Source of the DNA: Piper betle | Lineage: Eukaryota > Streptophyta > Magnoliopsida > Piperales > Piperaceae | Length of the DNA: 64,000 nt | Reading direction: 5' to 3' | Assembly (NCBI GenBank): GCA_033002965.1 | Contig: JAURVB010013350.1 | Location: 37,758-101,757 of the forward strand | Shown here: positions 1 to 12,086 of the stretch, piece after piece | How positions within the stretch are numbered: position 1 is the stretch's first letter | How the letters are laid out: the number at the start of each line of letters is the position of its first letter | Notes under the pieces: model-generated | Seen by the model: the letters and a program-made list of their open reading frames with translations, nothing else | Told to the model about the DNA's origin: nothing | The model's database searches: none | Made by a program: the position numbers and the translations under genes

Positions 1-1100
1 TATGAGTTGTATTTGCTATTGTTGTGTATGTATTGAGTAGATTGTGTCGTATATCTCATCGTAAGCATACATGCATTCATTTTCATCATGTAGACTTAGT
101 AATTTCCCTCATTAGGTTTGTGTTGGAGCTTGCCGATAGGTGTGTCATAGGGGCTCTCCAAATCAGGTCTGTTAAGACTTCTCTTTGTTTGCTTTATTGT
201 TTGACTTCATGTGAGAGTTGTAATTGGATTTTAAATTGTAGGACAAGGTTGGTGGAATTTTATTAGATCCCACCTATCTTAGGTCATCTTCATCAGTTTA
301 ATGGGCGATTAATAAAACTTCAAGGATCAAATCCCTTGATGTAAATTTTAAAAATGAAGATTCACTACAATGTTGCTTGACAGATATTATATAAAATGTC
401 CTCCTATGCCCTATGTGTACGTATATATAATTTTGTTTTCATCATTGAGTAATGTTGGGAATTATGTAGAGCATTGCACCGTGTGCTCCCCAAACCCTGG
501 GCGGTGTACTTGATAAGGGTACCGTTTAAAGTAGTGCATATCTGGTGTGTGGAGAGATGGTTGTAAGGTTAATTCCCATGTTGGCTTCCCATATGACCAT
601 GATAGATGAGATATATTGAGGGTTAGAGAGTGCTTTTATTTATGTTTCTTATGCTCCACCGATGAATAATTCTGAAGCTTATGTTATATTATCTTTGTTT
701 GGAGGGTACTCCCTGATCGGCCAATCTGGCAGGCCTCTCATTTTATACCCTTTGTGAGATATTTCTGTTGGAGTGTGTTTGAAGTATTCTCATACCCATT
801 TGCCAGTTTTGTTCACTTTTCTTAATTAGTTATTTTTGGACTCAATGACACCCGTTGCTGACGCATTTTTGCATTATGTATGTAGGTGAGGTTTACCGGC
901 GTTAGCCCACATAGATGCTTGGATCGGGGTTGATTTATGTGCCGGTGACTTGTGTGCTCCCCGATTTTTGGGTTGAGCTTTTGTGATCATTAACCCTTCT
1001 TATGTGTTGTATATGATGTGTATTTGGGTTTGAAGGGTCATGTGAACTTTGTATGGTGTTGTAGTACATTTGTTAACTTGTTATGAGATGGAGTTATTTG
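1..1100 (-). repeat. Partial, divergent reverse copy of the TGTAACACC-type LTR-like family
   Basis: No convincing gene is present. The order of short similar blocks (an 'agatcccacct' block near 268, an 'attaata' block near 308, and a 'gtgccggtgac' to 'gtgtgctcc' block near 940-960) resembles the reverse-oriented family copy at 25.9-26.8 kb. The left end runs off the window, and no terminal GGTGTTACA is seen on the right. The assignment is tentative because divergence is high. Confidence 0.35.
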
Positions 1101-1471
1101 ATAACGGTTATGTTTTCTGAAGTGAACATGATTACATATGGAAAACTTTGAAGAATGCAAATCTAACAGGGTTTTGCAAGCTTCTCCAAGCCCCTGAGTC
1201 TTGGAACATAAGGAGTGAAATATTGAGGTAAGAACCAATCCAAACTATAGAATTTATTATAGATCTGTTGTAATGTTTATCAGGCGAATTGTTTCCGTCG
1301 ACCTACTTATGAGGGAAACAATGTCAGATTTGTTGTAGAAATTTGAGTTTTCTTTGTAAATGAGATATTGCTTCTACATATAGGGCTTTCCCCTTTTGTT
1401 AAGGCCCAACTATAGATATCATTGCAAGCACATCATTCATTGTGGTGTCTTTTGTTTTCTTTGGCTTATGT

Positions 1472-4400
1472 TGTAACACCCCAAATCCAGTTCGCTATTA
1501 AACCAAACTAAAAGTGTTATGGGAGACCAAACCAACTCTCAAATTCGATTAAATCGGTCGATCTGAACTTAAGTGAAAAGGATCTACTCTAAATGTCATA
1601 AGATGAAAGAACGCCAATATAAATGTATGAAATACACAACCTAGTAAGACGTTACATAGATGATATAATAATAAAATAATCAGGCCAATCGATTAAATAT
1701 TCTAAAAATTTTGTAAATAAATAAACACAGTTTTTCCTAAAAGTGCAATAAGGGAACCGCCATGTCCATCATTATATCACAAAATATATAAAAATAGCAA
1801 GATATACAATCACATTCTGCAACAAATAACAACTTCTATATCATAATCCTGACTAGGTCTTGACCCATCTGCTATTCACATTCACATGGTTGGAAGTTTA
1901 CTAACTTTATTCACAACAGTGTCATTATCATTAATATCAAAACACCATTAACAAAAAACAATAAAACAAGATAACCATGCATTAAACATCATCAACATAT
2001 TTCATCAAAAGTTTCACATTAACCAACATCACAATAAAGCGTCCTATCAACGGGCATGTGTGTGTGCAAGGATGTCACTACTCATTCATCAAGTCTAGAA
2101 TATCCTGTTGTGTTTGATGCTCAACTACATATATAATAGAAAATCTTCAACAATGGTTGTCACTGGTCTAGAAAAAAATTAATATCAAACTGTCAATGAG
2201 AGCTAACTTTTATGAAAAGAAAACATGCATATTGTTAATTAGAACTCTCATAAGGGTAACTACTGAGGAGCCATCGAGCTATAGTCTAGATAGCATCCCA
2301 AACTGACTGATTTGATACCTCTCTCGACATTTTCTCATTTTTGTGGTCCCTCAGGACTACCAGTTATCCTAAACCCTCTCTGATCCTCCATATATCTCAT
2401 GGCCCTGAGCACGAAGGCCAAGTACTCCCAGGCAGTCGGCTTTAGTACCCTTTGAATCACATGTCCGGATGTGTGCTATACTAAACAATACTCGTAAGCC
2501 CCCACATTTCTCTAGGTGTGAGGAACTCAAAATGTGGAGTTCGTAGGATCCCTCGGGAATGGAATAGTCCTCTTACTAATCCAAAGCCCATTGTGACTAA
2601 CACATGCATCCACTCATGATACGTATGAGTCGGTTTCTCCATCTCTCGTCTAACTGAAAACTAGATAAAATTATATATAAGCTTGGGGAGGAATTTAATA
2701 TTGTAGGTCCGAAGGTAATTTGCGGTTGATCTTGTTTTTGAAATCAGACTCGAGGGATCTCATCCTTAAGGGTTATTAATCCAAAAAATTATTCGTTAAA
2801 ATAGCATGTGTTAAGTGGGGTCCAATAAAGTGATCACTTAACACGTCATACAACTTACAATCCAAAACAACAATAGAAGAGATCAACAAACAAGAGTACG
2901 AGTCATAAGCGGACCTAGTAGAAGCTCCAAGCGTGGTCTTACTCCTATACGGCTAGCTCCTACACCAAACCTACACAAACAAAACTAATTACTAACGCCC
3001 ATGAAGGCTACATGATGTATGGATGACATGAGTGAATAAATAAGATCACAACCATGCCGTAAAATGAACAATATAAGTACATGGGATTAGTCAATTAGGT
3101 ATAGTTGAGTCAAATAAATAACAAAGAAAATAATAACCATGAAATTTAACCAATGGCTATTAATGATGACAATAAGGAAGGTTATGCATTTCCAAGATGT
3201 AAACAAAATAAGTGAAGACATCAAGTCGAAAATTCTACATTTAACATGTCTTAGGACTAAAGATTTAGGTATAAAATACATGAACTATCAATGATCATGT
3301 GATACTTATAGCAATATGTTGCACTAATCATAAATTTCATCACAGCAACAATTAATTTATATATTATCACTAATCACAATAAGTTACTTAATATCTAATC
3401 AACATGACAAGAGTTAGACCCAAGAAAACATTCAAGCCTTTCAACAATTTCAACATGCATCATATCAAAAGATAATTAGTACGGTCTTAAATTGATAAGG
3501 TCACATCCAACTCTTAAGTACCAATTAAGCTAATAATTCCATATCATGTTTTTCAAAATTTAGTGCATAAATCAATATCAAAGCCATCACTAGATAGTAA
3601 ATAAATGCATTGCAAAACAGTAACTAAAATGCAACAATTTCTAAAGCTACTAAGGAGTCATTACTCGCAATTAACATCCAACTACATCCATCAATCACAA
3701 GGCATCACAATTACAAGCAATTAATCTCAAGATCCTAAAATCAGTACACAAATCAAAGTTATGAATATAACCATAATGATGCACGTGTTAATGAAGATCA
3801 ATCATATAAAATGAAATGAAATTAAATCGTATACCTAAGTCAGCAATCACGCGGAAAAGGTGGTTACGGCCACAGTTGCCATCAGGAGGGAGACTGCCAA
3901 TGTGATTGCCATCCCAAGAGCAAAGTCAGCAAGGGGAAGTGGTTCAAGGTTGCCGGAGCTGCCACTGACTAGCAGCGACGGCCAGCCACCGGTGTGATGA
4001 GGGTGAGGCCGGCTAGGGTAGGGGGTGGCTAAGGGAGTTCGGTTAGAAAGAGGGAAGAGGGCTAGGGTAGGTGAGATCTTCCAAGGGGATTGACGGCATG
4101 GATGGCGGTGAAGCTCGACTGGCTGGCAGCAATGCTAATCACTGGTGACAGTGCATCACCTTGACTCACTCAGGGTTGTCGTGCATGTCATTGCATACGC
4201 CCGGGAAGGGTTGGGAAGGAGAGATAAAGGGCTAGGCAGAGTTGCTAGAGGTCATCGCCGAAGTTGGTGGCCGGCAGTGATGCCTACAAGGCAGCGGCAA
4301 TGGGTGGTCGTGAGGGAAAACAGCGAGAAAGGAGAGGGAGAGGAGGGAGGAAAGGAAGTGGGCGAGGTGGCGGTGACAGCAAGGGGAGGTCGCCGGGGTG

Positions 4401-4943
4401 GTGGATGACGGCAGCAAGGGTAGTTGCTGGCAAGGACCGGTGAAACAGAGGAGTCGGGCAGTGGTTTGGCGAAGAAGGTAGGGGGAAGAAAGATAGGTCG
4501 GGCTAGTTTTTTAAATAAAACTTGACTCGCTTTCGACTCAAGTCAATAATAATAAATAAATCTTTAAAAAATAAACTAAAATATAATAAAATACCATAAA
4601 ATAAAATAATGTCGACCTAAGTCGAATGACATGTTCTAAGCCTACTACCCCACCCAAAAATAGTAAATAACACACCCTAATACGATAAATGACCTAAATC
4701 TAAGTTTACGGTCTACTATAAATAAAATAAACATGGCGTACTCTCATATACTTTGATAACTCATTCTATTGCTGCATTACTGACATTATCATCATATACT
4801 TGGGTACACATGACCCTCATGGCTCATAACACATGGCCGAACTCGGGTCAACATGCATGTTCTAAAATTGATTTGACTCGAACTGATGACTGAACTGACT
4901 AGTTCACAAGTATAAAACTCTGACTAGCATCACGGATTTTACA
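1472..4943 (+). mobile_element. Solo-LTR-like element, TGTAACACC family (copy 1)
   Basis: Starts TGTAACACCCC and ends CACGGATTTTACA, the same termini as the well-bounded copies at 37.8 and 41.7 kb. Interior landmarks occur in the same order: an 'aggcagtcggctttagtaccc' block near 2432-2452, a 'gagggatctcatcctt' block near 2752, 'gaagctcca' near 2920, then a GC-rich block (about 3840-4500) followed by a 'cttgactcg' junction. It is longer (3.47 kb) than the others (about 2.87 kb). The bases flanking the two ends do not form a clean 5-bp duplication, so a rearranged end or a truncated full element is possible. No retroelement protein is encoded. Confidence 0.6.
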
Positions 4944-5360
4944 TAGATGTCTTGGTATTCTTTTCTTTTTTCCTTTTACGGTTCTTCTTAGCCACCTCGA
5001 ACGAGTTTTCTATCCATTATTGGTTCAAAGGTAGATGTCTTCCTTCAATGTGAAATGGTGTTCATATAATACCTTGATTCGGTTCAACCGGTGAATCAAA
5101 TTAGAGTATTACACATATGGAAGAAGACATGCTAGAAACTATACTGGGTTTACAATATATATGATTAGGATTAGACCCTTAGCACTTGGATAGCACTGTT
5201 GCCGATCGTGACCATGATGCACTACCACCGTCCAAGTTGCATAACTAACGCCCGAGTTGTACAACCACCATTCGTAATACATTATCACCGATCAAGTACA
5301 CACTACCGCTGTCGTGTATCACACTACCACCAATCAAGTGGAGCAGTTAGTGAGGGAGCT

Positions 5361-5706
5361 ATGGCCAAGTAGTTGCCACAACCCACAAGAGGACAACTAC
5401 AAGAGGACAACTACTTCAAGGCTTTTATAACCTTACGTGGCAACCGCATATCATAGCTTTTAGAGGTCAAAGATTGAAGACATGGTTTAGCTATAGTGGC
5501 ATCAATAGGGCAGAGGAGAGTTAGGAGCACTAGGGTTGCTATGGCCAAGTAGTTGCCACAGCCCACAAGAGGACAACTACTTCAGGGCTTTTATAACCTT
5601 ACGTGGCAACCACATATCATAGCTTTTAGAGGTCAAAGATTGAAGACATGGTTTAGCTATAGTGGCATCAGTAGGGCAGAGGAGAGTTAGGAGCACTAGG
5701 GTTGCT
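5361..5706. repeat. Tandem duplication, two copies (180 and about 166 bp)
   Basis: Copy 1 begins 'atggccaagtagttgccaca' at 5361 and copy 2 begins with the same bases at 5541. The copies are nearly identical through 'agcactagggttgct'. Copy 1 has an extra 14-bp internal repeat of 'aagaggacaactac'. High identity implies a recent local duplication. Confidence 0.9.
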
Positions 5707-6663
5707 CTTATGTAATGGCATGAGATCAAGTTTACCAGCACCTTGTACATCACTACCTTAACCTGACATCCTTGGGTCAAATATGTATTACAAGATTACC
5801 TCATCAAATAGTCTTGGAGTTAGTCTTCAAAGGGATGTACATGGCCAGAGTTAGAGACCATGATAGTATGACCTCCATATGGGATGGCCACAGTTATCAA
5901 ATTTTTTAGCCACCATGATAGTAAATTCGTGGGCCCACAATCATGGTACATAGATCAGATAGTTAGCAGATAATCAGGCACCCAATTTAACTCATTCAGT
6001 GATTGGCCCAGCAAGCAAGAAGAGTTTGACTCATGTTAGAGTTTTTGGCTTAGAATGTGTGTTCAGTGAGGGAGTGTCCATAAGAGAGAGAGTGTTTTCC
6101 TTGTGTTTTACTAACATAATTAGGTTCTCACCTTGAGTCGTAGGATTGAGCCTTACCCCATGTATAAGAGGTACCTTTGAGGTACTAATTAGGGCATGCA
6201 ATGTAGGTAGCCGGTTGAAGACTGGACTTGAGGCAGTGACTTCACCCCAATTTGGGAATGACTCAAACAGAGGCTTCAGTTCAAACCACAACACATTGAC
6301 TAGATAGAGGGACACTAGTGTATGCTCACCTTAACTAATAGTACCCACAACCTCAGTGTACTACCCCAGTACACCTGATGTCAGACTCACACATGAGGAT
6401 GAGATACCCACTAGTTAGAGTTCTGGAGCAATATGACCTAACAATTTCCACGAGAGACCCAGTCTCCTTTCCTGAGCTATAATCGAGTTTCACTCGAGTA
6501 TTTTCACACACTCCTCCAGATATACTAGTCCTGCACTCTAGACTAGATGATTCCAGTATATGTCATCTGTCCAGCCAACCCCGTAGAGAGCTAGCGAGCT
6601 TGGTTAGAGTTTGAGTAGCCAACTTTGCGTTGGTCCGTTCAGCTGTGTACGGCCAACTTATGA

Positions 6664-6899
6664 GGGAGAGCTACCCTCCAAGTTATAGCTCAGCAGTTGT
6701 AATCATGCCAACTCAGTGGCTACTATACTTGACTCTTTGATCGTAGCAGATGCAAAAAATTTTGCGGATAGAATTTTTATAAAGAGGGGAGCTACCTTCC
6801 AGATTATAGCTCAGCAACTGCCAACTCAGTGCCTACTACAGTTGACTCCTTCATTCGTAGTAGATGCAAAAAATTTCGGGGACAGAATTTTTGTAGAGG
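6664..6899. repeat. Tandem duplication of about 118 bp containing a PPT-like tract
   Basis: Two adjacent copies share 'ttatagctcagca', 'gccaactcagtg', 'gtagatgcaaaaaattt' style blocks and a trailing purine run. They differ by several substitutions and small indels, so the duplication is older than the one at 5361. Confidence 0.7.
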
Positions 6900-7353
6900 A
6901 GAGGTTATAAACAGCTTCGGGTTACTTGCTTATTGCATTGTTTGGTTTGAGCCAATCTTGAGTCAATTCCGTTTCAAACCGTCAGTATGAGCCACAGATA
7001 GCCATATGAATATATTAAGAAAGTCTGGTCCTATAGCAATGCATGACTGCACATTTGAGGTATATAGGTTCTTGCATATGTTAGCTTAGGATTTTAGGGC
7101 TAGATCTAGGCCGTTCCAGGATTGAATATCCATTTGAACTTTTTCAAGATATTTCTTTTGCACGTATCTTAGGGATTTCAGACTACCGAATTACCCCTAT
7201 GAGCCCAGTTTTATTTGAGTCTCATATCATCCTCAATTGAGTTTAGGGTTTTAAAACCCATTTAGCTTTGCCACCTCGATTTCCCTCCGTAAAACCTTTG
7301 TTAGGCTTCAAGTCAATTTTGACTTTTGTTGCGATCGACCAGAACTTTTCGAC

Positions 7354-7375
7354 CATATATATATATATATATATA
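7354..7375. repeat. (AT)n microsatellite
   Basis: Uninterrupted AT dinucleotide run. Together with the second run at 7812-7841 it brackets about 440 bp (7376-7811) of GC-rich sequence that has no visible terminal repeats and no supported gene. Confidence 0.9.
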
Positions 7376-7811
7376 ATCTAAGTGGACCACGAGTTGTAGG
7401 GTGTTCACATTATGCCAAGTGGTCAGATCAGACCATGCCACATCAGCCCTAGTTTCCCCTTGCAATTTACAGGTTTTTTTCCCACATTTTCGAAGTTTCC
7501 TGACTCTAGTCAGAGCCAACACTTTTGCTCTCTGCAGCAAGATTCTGAGCGCTCTCCAGCCATAATACCGGCACAACCAAGACCACCTCGCGACCAACTA
7601 TTGACCAAGACCAGTCACCAACATCGGTGCCGCCACATTTGCTGCCGACAACCCACCTTTTCTTGCCAGATTTCATCACTGCCACCATTTGGGCCTTTTC
7701 CAGCCGACCACCCAACTAACATCCCATCCTCCCTCCCGGCTGACCAACCAAGCTTAGCCCCGCCAACCGTCGCCACCGAGATTGTCGCTAGCGACACCAC
7801 CTCTTTTGGCG

Positions 7812-7841
7812 GTATAGATATATATATATATATATATATAA
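7812..7841. repeat. (TA)n microsatellite bordering a TIR element
   Basis: TA run with one interruption, directly abutting the left terminal repeat of the element at 7845-8500. Confidence 0.9.
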
Positions 7842-7844
7842 AAT

Positions 7845-8500
7845 TTTGCTACAATGCACTGCCTGTTTTAGGCAGCACATTGCAGTACAGCTAATATGGG
7901 CTGCTAGATTTCGATCCAACCACCCATATTCCACCCCCTCGTGGAGGCCCGCCAACCTACCAGTTGCCGGTCCGCCACGCCCGCCTGCGAGTGACCGACC
8001 CCCGCTACCGCCCACACTCCCCTACCACGACCGCCCCGCCACGGCCCCTCCTCCCGTCCCGCAGCCGCCCCATGCCACGACCACCCACCCCCGTCGCACG
8101 GCCCCCTCGCCCGTCCCCAACTGCCGCCCCCTACCACGACCACCACCACCCTCCGCTTGCGGCCCCCTGCCTGCCCTGGGGTGGGCGGGGGGGCCGCAGT
8201 GGAGGGGGGTGGTGGCTGGGACGGGTGGGGGGTCGTGGCATGCGGCGGCGGCGGCGGGGGGTTCAGTCACTCACGGGCAGGCGGACAGGCCCGGCAGGGT
8301 GGTGGTGGTCATGGCAAGGGAGTGCATGCAGCAGCTGGGTGCAAGCAGGGGGGGAAGAAGGGGTGCCGGCGGGTGGGCAGACGGGTAGGCAGGCGGGTCT
8401 CGAGGTGTTTGAATGACCGTGGGCCATTGGATTTCATCCAACAGCCCATGATGGCAGCGTACCATGTGCTGCCGAAAAGGGGCAGCGCATAGTAGCACTG
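7845..8500. mobile_element. Short non-autonomous TIR element with GC-rich interior (E1)
   Basis: The left end (about 7845-7935) reads 'tgctacaatgcactgcc...ggcagcacat...gggctgctagatttcgatcc'. The reverse complement of 8405-8500 reads almost the same, giving imperfect terminal inverted repeats of about 90 bp. The interior is extremely C- and then G-rich and produces long spurious ORFs in several frames; no transposase is encoded. The left end abuts a (TA)n tract; the right end abuts the next element. Superfamily is uncertain (MULE-derived or a MITE). Confidence 0.65.
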
Positions 8501-8744
8501 CCCATAGAGTGCTGCAATGCGCTGCCATGTTTTGGCAGCGCATGCAGCGTATTTTGTTTTGGGCTGTTGGATCAAAATCCAATTGCCCAAAATAAGATCT
8601 CACTTCCCCCCTCCGTTTCTTTTCCACCATCCGCCCCCGTCGGATTCCGACGCCCCCTACCCCGCCTCCTCCCCCCCCCCCCAGCCCTGGCCCCCGCAGC
8701 CACTGTACCCCCCACCGCCCCCGTCCACTGCTGCGACACCCCCC

Positions 8745-9885
8745 ACCCCCCGGGCTGCCACCATCAGCCCCCGCCCGCAGCTGTAGGCCCTCGTTTCCCC
8801 CTCACCACTCCCTCCCGCCCTGTGGCCTGCAGACGTGGTCCCCCCCTGTCCCTACCCGCAACCGTGACCCCTCCCCCGCGCCTCAGCCCTCAGCGCCCAC
8901 TGGCGATGCGGCGACAGTGTTGGCCAACAAACGGCCAAGGGTAGGGTCGCCGGTAGTGGGGTGGCGCGGCAATACAGGGGGGAAGAAACAGGGGAGGGTA
9001 GTTTCCTAATAAAAACTTAACTCGAGTCAGGATCGAGTCAAATTTTTATTATGAAATTAATTTTTTTTAAAAAATAATTTTGTAATAAAAATTTGACTCT
9101 AGCCCAATTCGAGTTAAGTTTTTATTATGAAATAAATTTTTAAAAAATAAAATAAAATAAAATAATTTTACAAAATAAATATTATGAAATAAATTTTAAA
9201 AAATAAAATAATTTCGTAATAAAAACTTGACTATATCCTGACTCGTATTAATATTACGAAATAAATTTAACAAAAAAATAAAATAATTTTGTAATAAAAA
9301 CTTGACTTTATCCCGACTCAGGTCCGGAGTCAAGTTTTTATTACGAAATTATATTATTATTTTTAAAAATTTATTTCATAATATTAATACGATTCGGGAC
9401 AGAGTCAAGTTTTTATTATGAAATTATACTATTTTTAAAAAATTTATTTTGTAATATTTATTTTGTAAAATTATTTTATTTTATTTTATTTTTTAAAATT
9501 TTATTTCATAATAAAATTTAACTCGAGTCCGAGCTCGAGTCAAATTTATATTACAAAACTACCCTCCCATATTTCTTCCCCCTATATTGCCGCGCCACCC
9601 CACCGCTGGCAACCTCGCCGCAGGCCGTTCGCTGGCCAACACTACCGTTGTGTCGCCAACAGGGGCTGGGGGCTTCGGCATGGGGGAGGGGTCGCAGCTG
9701 TGGGCAGGGACGAGGGGGGACCACGTATGCGGGCATGGGCGGGGGTGCGGCAGGCCCGGGCGAGGAGGAGAGTGGTGTGGGGGAAACGCGGTGGGGGGAG
9801 GGGAGGGAGGAGGGGGGGGGATGGGGGCACGACCGATGGCAGGGGCGGGGCAGATGGTGGCGGCCCGAGGGGTGGGGGTAGGGGT
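8745..9885. repeat. Large foldback (inverted repeat), arms about 560 bp
   Basis: Left arm about 8745-9305, right arm about 9315-9885, with a short centre near 9310-9330. Outer parts are C-rich on the left and G-rich on the right. Landmarks in mirror order include 'gtggtcccccc', 'agtgttggcca', 'gccgcgccacccca' and the AT-rich 'taataaaaacttgactc' units. The junction between the GC-rich and AT-rich parts resembles the same junction inside the TGTAACACC-family copies. Confidence 0.85.
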
Positions 9886-10774
9886 GGGCACGGACGTCCA
9901 AATTTGTCCATCCGTCCGATGTCCGAAGTATGTCCGACCGAATTTGACCGACCAAATTCGACAGAATTAAAACAAACCAAATATGGACATTTTTTTGTCT
10001 GACCAAACGACCGACCGAGTGTCTGATATTTTATATCAATAATATAATGTCTTCAATATTTGTAAGACTAATATTATAGTTTATGAAAATTTTAAAATAT
10101 AAATATACAGTAAAATTAATTAAGTTTATACATAAAATTGATATTTAATATCTTAAATATACAAAAATGACATACATATAAAAAGGATAAAAGTCACTCT
10201 TATATTTAAGAATTTAGAATTATACATTCATATTAATAATCATATCAGACCACTTACAATTTAGTTAACATGCTCTAAATTTTTAAAGTCAAACAAAAGA
10301 TAATAGTGTATAGAAACTTTAAAATAATCATTGACATCAAAATATAGTCCAATATTACATATACTTCAAAGATAAAATATTGTAATAATTGATTCTTCAT
10401 CTAGCTCACCTACATGAAAAAAATACAAACAAGTTAATTACTCATGTTTTATATCCTCTTTATTTTGAAATTAGGATATTTCCCTTCAATATGCCTCTAT
10501 AAATGAATAGTTTTATAACTTTCAGTTCCCTCAAACTTCTTTTCACAATAACGACAAATAGGAGATGTTCCATTCTTTTAATATTTTCTATCAAAATAGG
10601 CGCATACACCGGATGCTATTTTTCTCTTTTTTGATAATGTACTATTCATATATTCTCCTTCTTTAGCAATCGAATTTTTGCTATCATTTTCACCGCTACT
10701 TTGTCCAATTACATTTAATAATGAACTTGTTTATAATCCATCTTCGAAAAAAATATATCATATCATAAACATAA
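9879..10774 (-). pseudogene. hAT transposon remnant with a decayed BED-type zinc finger
   Basis: The region opens with TAGGGGTGGGCACGG, a sequence typical of hAT termini. Translation of the minus strand around 10470-10630 reads ICRYCEKKFEG...KTIHL then, after a stop, RHIEG. This is the C-x2-C...H...H layout of a BED zinc finger, interrupted by in-frame stops. No dimerisation or catalytic domain is present, so it is a dead fragment. The rest of the region is AT-rich without ORFs. Confidence 0.6.
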
Positions 10775-11930
10775 TATAAAACCCGCGATCTGAGTTAGGG
10801 TTTTATGCTTATGAACCAATCGGTTCAATTGTCGGTTCGAGTCAAGTATGTTTTAGAATACATGTATTGAGTTGACGCTGGTCAGGTGTATGAGTCATGA
10901 AGGTCATGCGTACCCAAGTATATGATGATAATATCATGAACACAATAGGAAAGAATGAGTTATTAGAATATATGAAAGTATGCCATTTATTTTTTTATTT
11001 TATATATAGTTGATCGTGGAATGAGTTTTAGGCCGTTTACTGCGTTAGGACACGTTACGGGCAATTTGGGTGGGTTGTTAATTATAAAATGTCATTATAA
11101 TGTTGTAGTGTTTATTTTATTTTATTGGATTTTTTCTGATTTTATGAATTTTTTTTAGGATTTATTCCGAGTTAGTTATTATTATTGACACGAGACATGG
11201 GCGAGTCAAGTCTTATTTACGATATTGCCATCAATCAAACCCCCGACCCATTTTCTCTTCCCCGTCAAAACCCTTGCCGCACCGCCTGCTTTTGCTTGTC
11301 GTGGTCGTGGCCAATCGTCGCTGTCAGGCCCCACCGTGGCGTTGCCGTGACTGCCCCGAGCGCCTCTACCTTCTCCCGGCCACCATAACGCCGGAATTGC
11401 CAAGCCTAGCGATATGCTTGCATCGTCGATTCTGCCGCCGGTGACCGTCGCCACAACCGTCCAGTCACCGCTTTGACATTGCCAACCCTCCCACGGCCTT
11501 CCCCGACAAGAGCGGAGCCCATCGCCACTCAGGCCGGCTGGATCTAGTCACCCACCACCGACCGCCTCTGTTTAGCCATTTTTCGGCATGTTGCTCAGCC
11601 TTCGCCGAGCACGTCAACTTGTCTTAGATGTGCCAGGCTCGCCGAACCGATTCCAACGGTTCCAGCGGAGGTTCGCTGGCAGCGCAACAGTGCGGCGCCA
11701 GAGGCAATGCGGCGGGCGGCAGCATAGGAGAATACTGTAATTTCAGATTGTCTGCGGACATTGCTGAGGCCCGACGAACAAGTGTCAAGTGTCTAGAGTC
11801 AGTTGGACAAATTTTATCCACACGAAGGAGGCAGATGGTGGGCAGTAGAGTACTGCGACTATGGGGGGTGCGGGGCCGAGGGCAAGTCAGGAGTTAGGGG
11901 TTGGCGAAATCCAGCAGGGGGCAGATGGTG
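10775..11930 (-). repeat. Truncated TGTAACACC-family copy (reverse)
   Basis: Starts 'tataaaacccgcgatctgag' and then follows the reverse-oriented copy at 24436 block for block: 'gagttattagaatatat' near 10953, 'ttgggtgggtt' near 11068, 'tatttacgatattgcca' near 11213, then a GC-rich block (11250-11930). The remaining 1.7 kb expected for a full copy is absent. Small ORFs in the GC-rich block are not credible genes. Confidence 0.75.
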
Positions 11931-12038
11931 GATAGAAATAGGGGGGGGGGGATCTTATTTTAGGCCGTCGGATTTTGATCCAACGGCCCAAAATAAAATA
12001 CGCTAGCCAAAACATAACAGAGCATTGTAGCACTCCTG

Positions 12039-12040
<2 letters not shown>

Positions 12041-12083
<43 letters not shown>
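12041..12083. repeat. (TA)n microsatellite
   Basis: Long TA run directly after the right terminal repeat of E2. Confidence 0.9.

Positions 12084-12085
<2 letters not shown>

Positions 12086-12086
<1 letters not shown>

Larger units (their letters stand above)
5116..7350. other. No gene seen; probable decayed gypsy 3' region with duplications
   Basis: This 2.2 kb stretch has only short random ORFs. Near 6745-6785 and again near 6860-6900 there is an A-rich then 'attttgcggatagaattt' type segment followed by an 'agagggga' purine tract. Such an arrangement is common just upstream of the polypurine tract in plant Ty3/gypsy elements. No LTR pair or recognisable pol protein is visible, so the assignment is weak. 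Confidence 0.3.
8505..12040. mobile_element. Larger composite TIR element between E1 and a (TA)n tract (E2)
   Basis: The left end (about 8505-8610) has 'gtgctgcaatgcgctgcc', then 'ggcagcgcatgcagcgtatt' and 'ggctgttggatcaaaatcc'. The reverse complement of about 11930-12040 carries the matching series: 'gtgctacaatgctctg', 'gctagcgtattttattttgg', 'gttggatcaaaatcc'. The ends are therefore inverted repeats of about 100 bp, related to those of E1. Inside are a foldback (8745-9885), an hAT remnant (9879-10774) and a partial LTR-like copy (10775-11930). Whether all of this moved as one unit, or the interior is later nested insertions, cannot be decided here. Confidence 0.5.

Noticed and set aside
1472..5115. 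Alternative right end at 5115 (TTACACA followed by tatgg, like the left flank tatgt)
   Set aside because: The end at 4943 aligns with the 3' ends of the other family copies, whereas 4944-5115 has no counterpart in them. The alternative is kept only as a possibility.
7412..8630. Cluster of 80-180 aa ORFs
   Set aside because: They arise from C-rich and G-rich interiors of TIR elements; no domain, no consistent frame, and they cross element borders.
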